Positions 63,998 through 64,000 of a DNA stretch of 64,000 nt are shown piece after piece (position 1 is the first letter of the stretch; every line of letters starts with the position of its first letter). The position numbers and the translations under genes are program-made. The stretch comes from Agarophyton chilense (Eukaryota; Rhodophyta; Florideophyceae; Gracilariales; Gracilariaceae), in the NCBI GenBank assembly GCA_030374765.1, contig JARGXX010000093.1, positions 186,001-250,000 of the forward strand, read 5' to 3'. A model generated the notes under the pieces. That model saw only the letters and a program-made list of their open reading frames with translations. It was not told the DNA's origin and did no database searches.

Positions 63998-64000
63998 ATC

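Noticed and set aside
1-64000. rRNA, tRNA or other structured RNA genes
   Set aside because: I looked for obvious tRNA boxes and rRNA words and recognised none. A covariance-model scan could still find small RNAs.

Overview
This is a transposon-rich nuclear segment of a eukaryote. Several features support that: TATA-like boxes, a strong Kozak start at 27171, an AATAAA signal at 7557, a clear GT-AG intron (20136-20200), Tc1/mariner, PIF/Harbinger, Ty3/gypsy and Ty1/copia elements, and an NLR-type gene. Most genes are long single exons lying as small islands among transposons. This fits a compact, intron-poor but transposon-laden genome such as a florideophyte red alga (a Chondrus-like species). 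That identification is an inference from style and was not tested.

Layout. (1) 1-7533 is the most unusual block: a divergent gene pair. The left arm (minus) carries a hypothetical protein and then an N6-adenine-type DNA methyltransferase that runs off the window edge. The right arm (plus) carries a ParB-like nuclease-fold domain followed by a long lysine-rich and acidic coding region. About 1.4 kb lies between them, holding eight 75-bp perfect or near-perfect palindromes (2680-3615), a G-quadruplex motif and a 26-bp tandem repeat. It looks like a selfish or integrated replicating element built around an origin-like control region. (2) 7615-11083 holds host genes: a two-exon membrane protein and a ketopantoate-reductase-like enzyme. 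(3) 11353-17382 is a broken Ty3/gypsy element with a chromodomain. (4) 17525-20643 holds small unknown genes and a C2H2 zinc-finger gene. (5) 21925-24489 is a CDCA7-type zinc-finger protein. (6) 26222-31259 is a decayed SF3B4-like gene head to head with an intact NB-ARC/WD40 immune-type receptor. The receptor's ten WD40 repeats are almost identical at DNA level and differ mainly at a few surface codons. A Tc1/mariner copy sits one base after its stop codon. (7) 32643-37112 holds a truncated FkbM methyltransferase and a FAD monooxygenase. (8) 38096-64000 is a graveyard: three copia elements, several mariner copies, inverted repeats, minisatellites, a PIF/Harbinger transposase and fragments of host genes (Nudix, aminoglycoside-phosphotransferase-like, P1B copper ATPase, Hsp60).

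Working together. The methyltransferase, the ParB-like protein and the palindromic array are read as one unit because of their divergent layout. The CDCA7-type protein is a separate host gene; in other organisms that family links to DNA-methylation maintenance. The receptor gene resembles the fungal NWD incompatibility genes in the pattern of its repeats. All functions are inferred by eye from motifs; no database search was possible.
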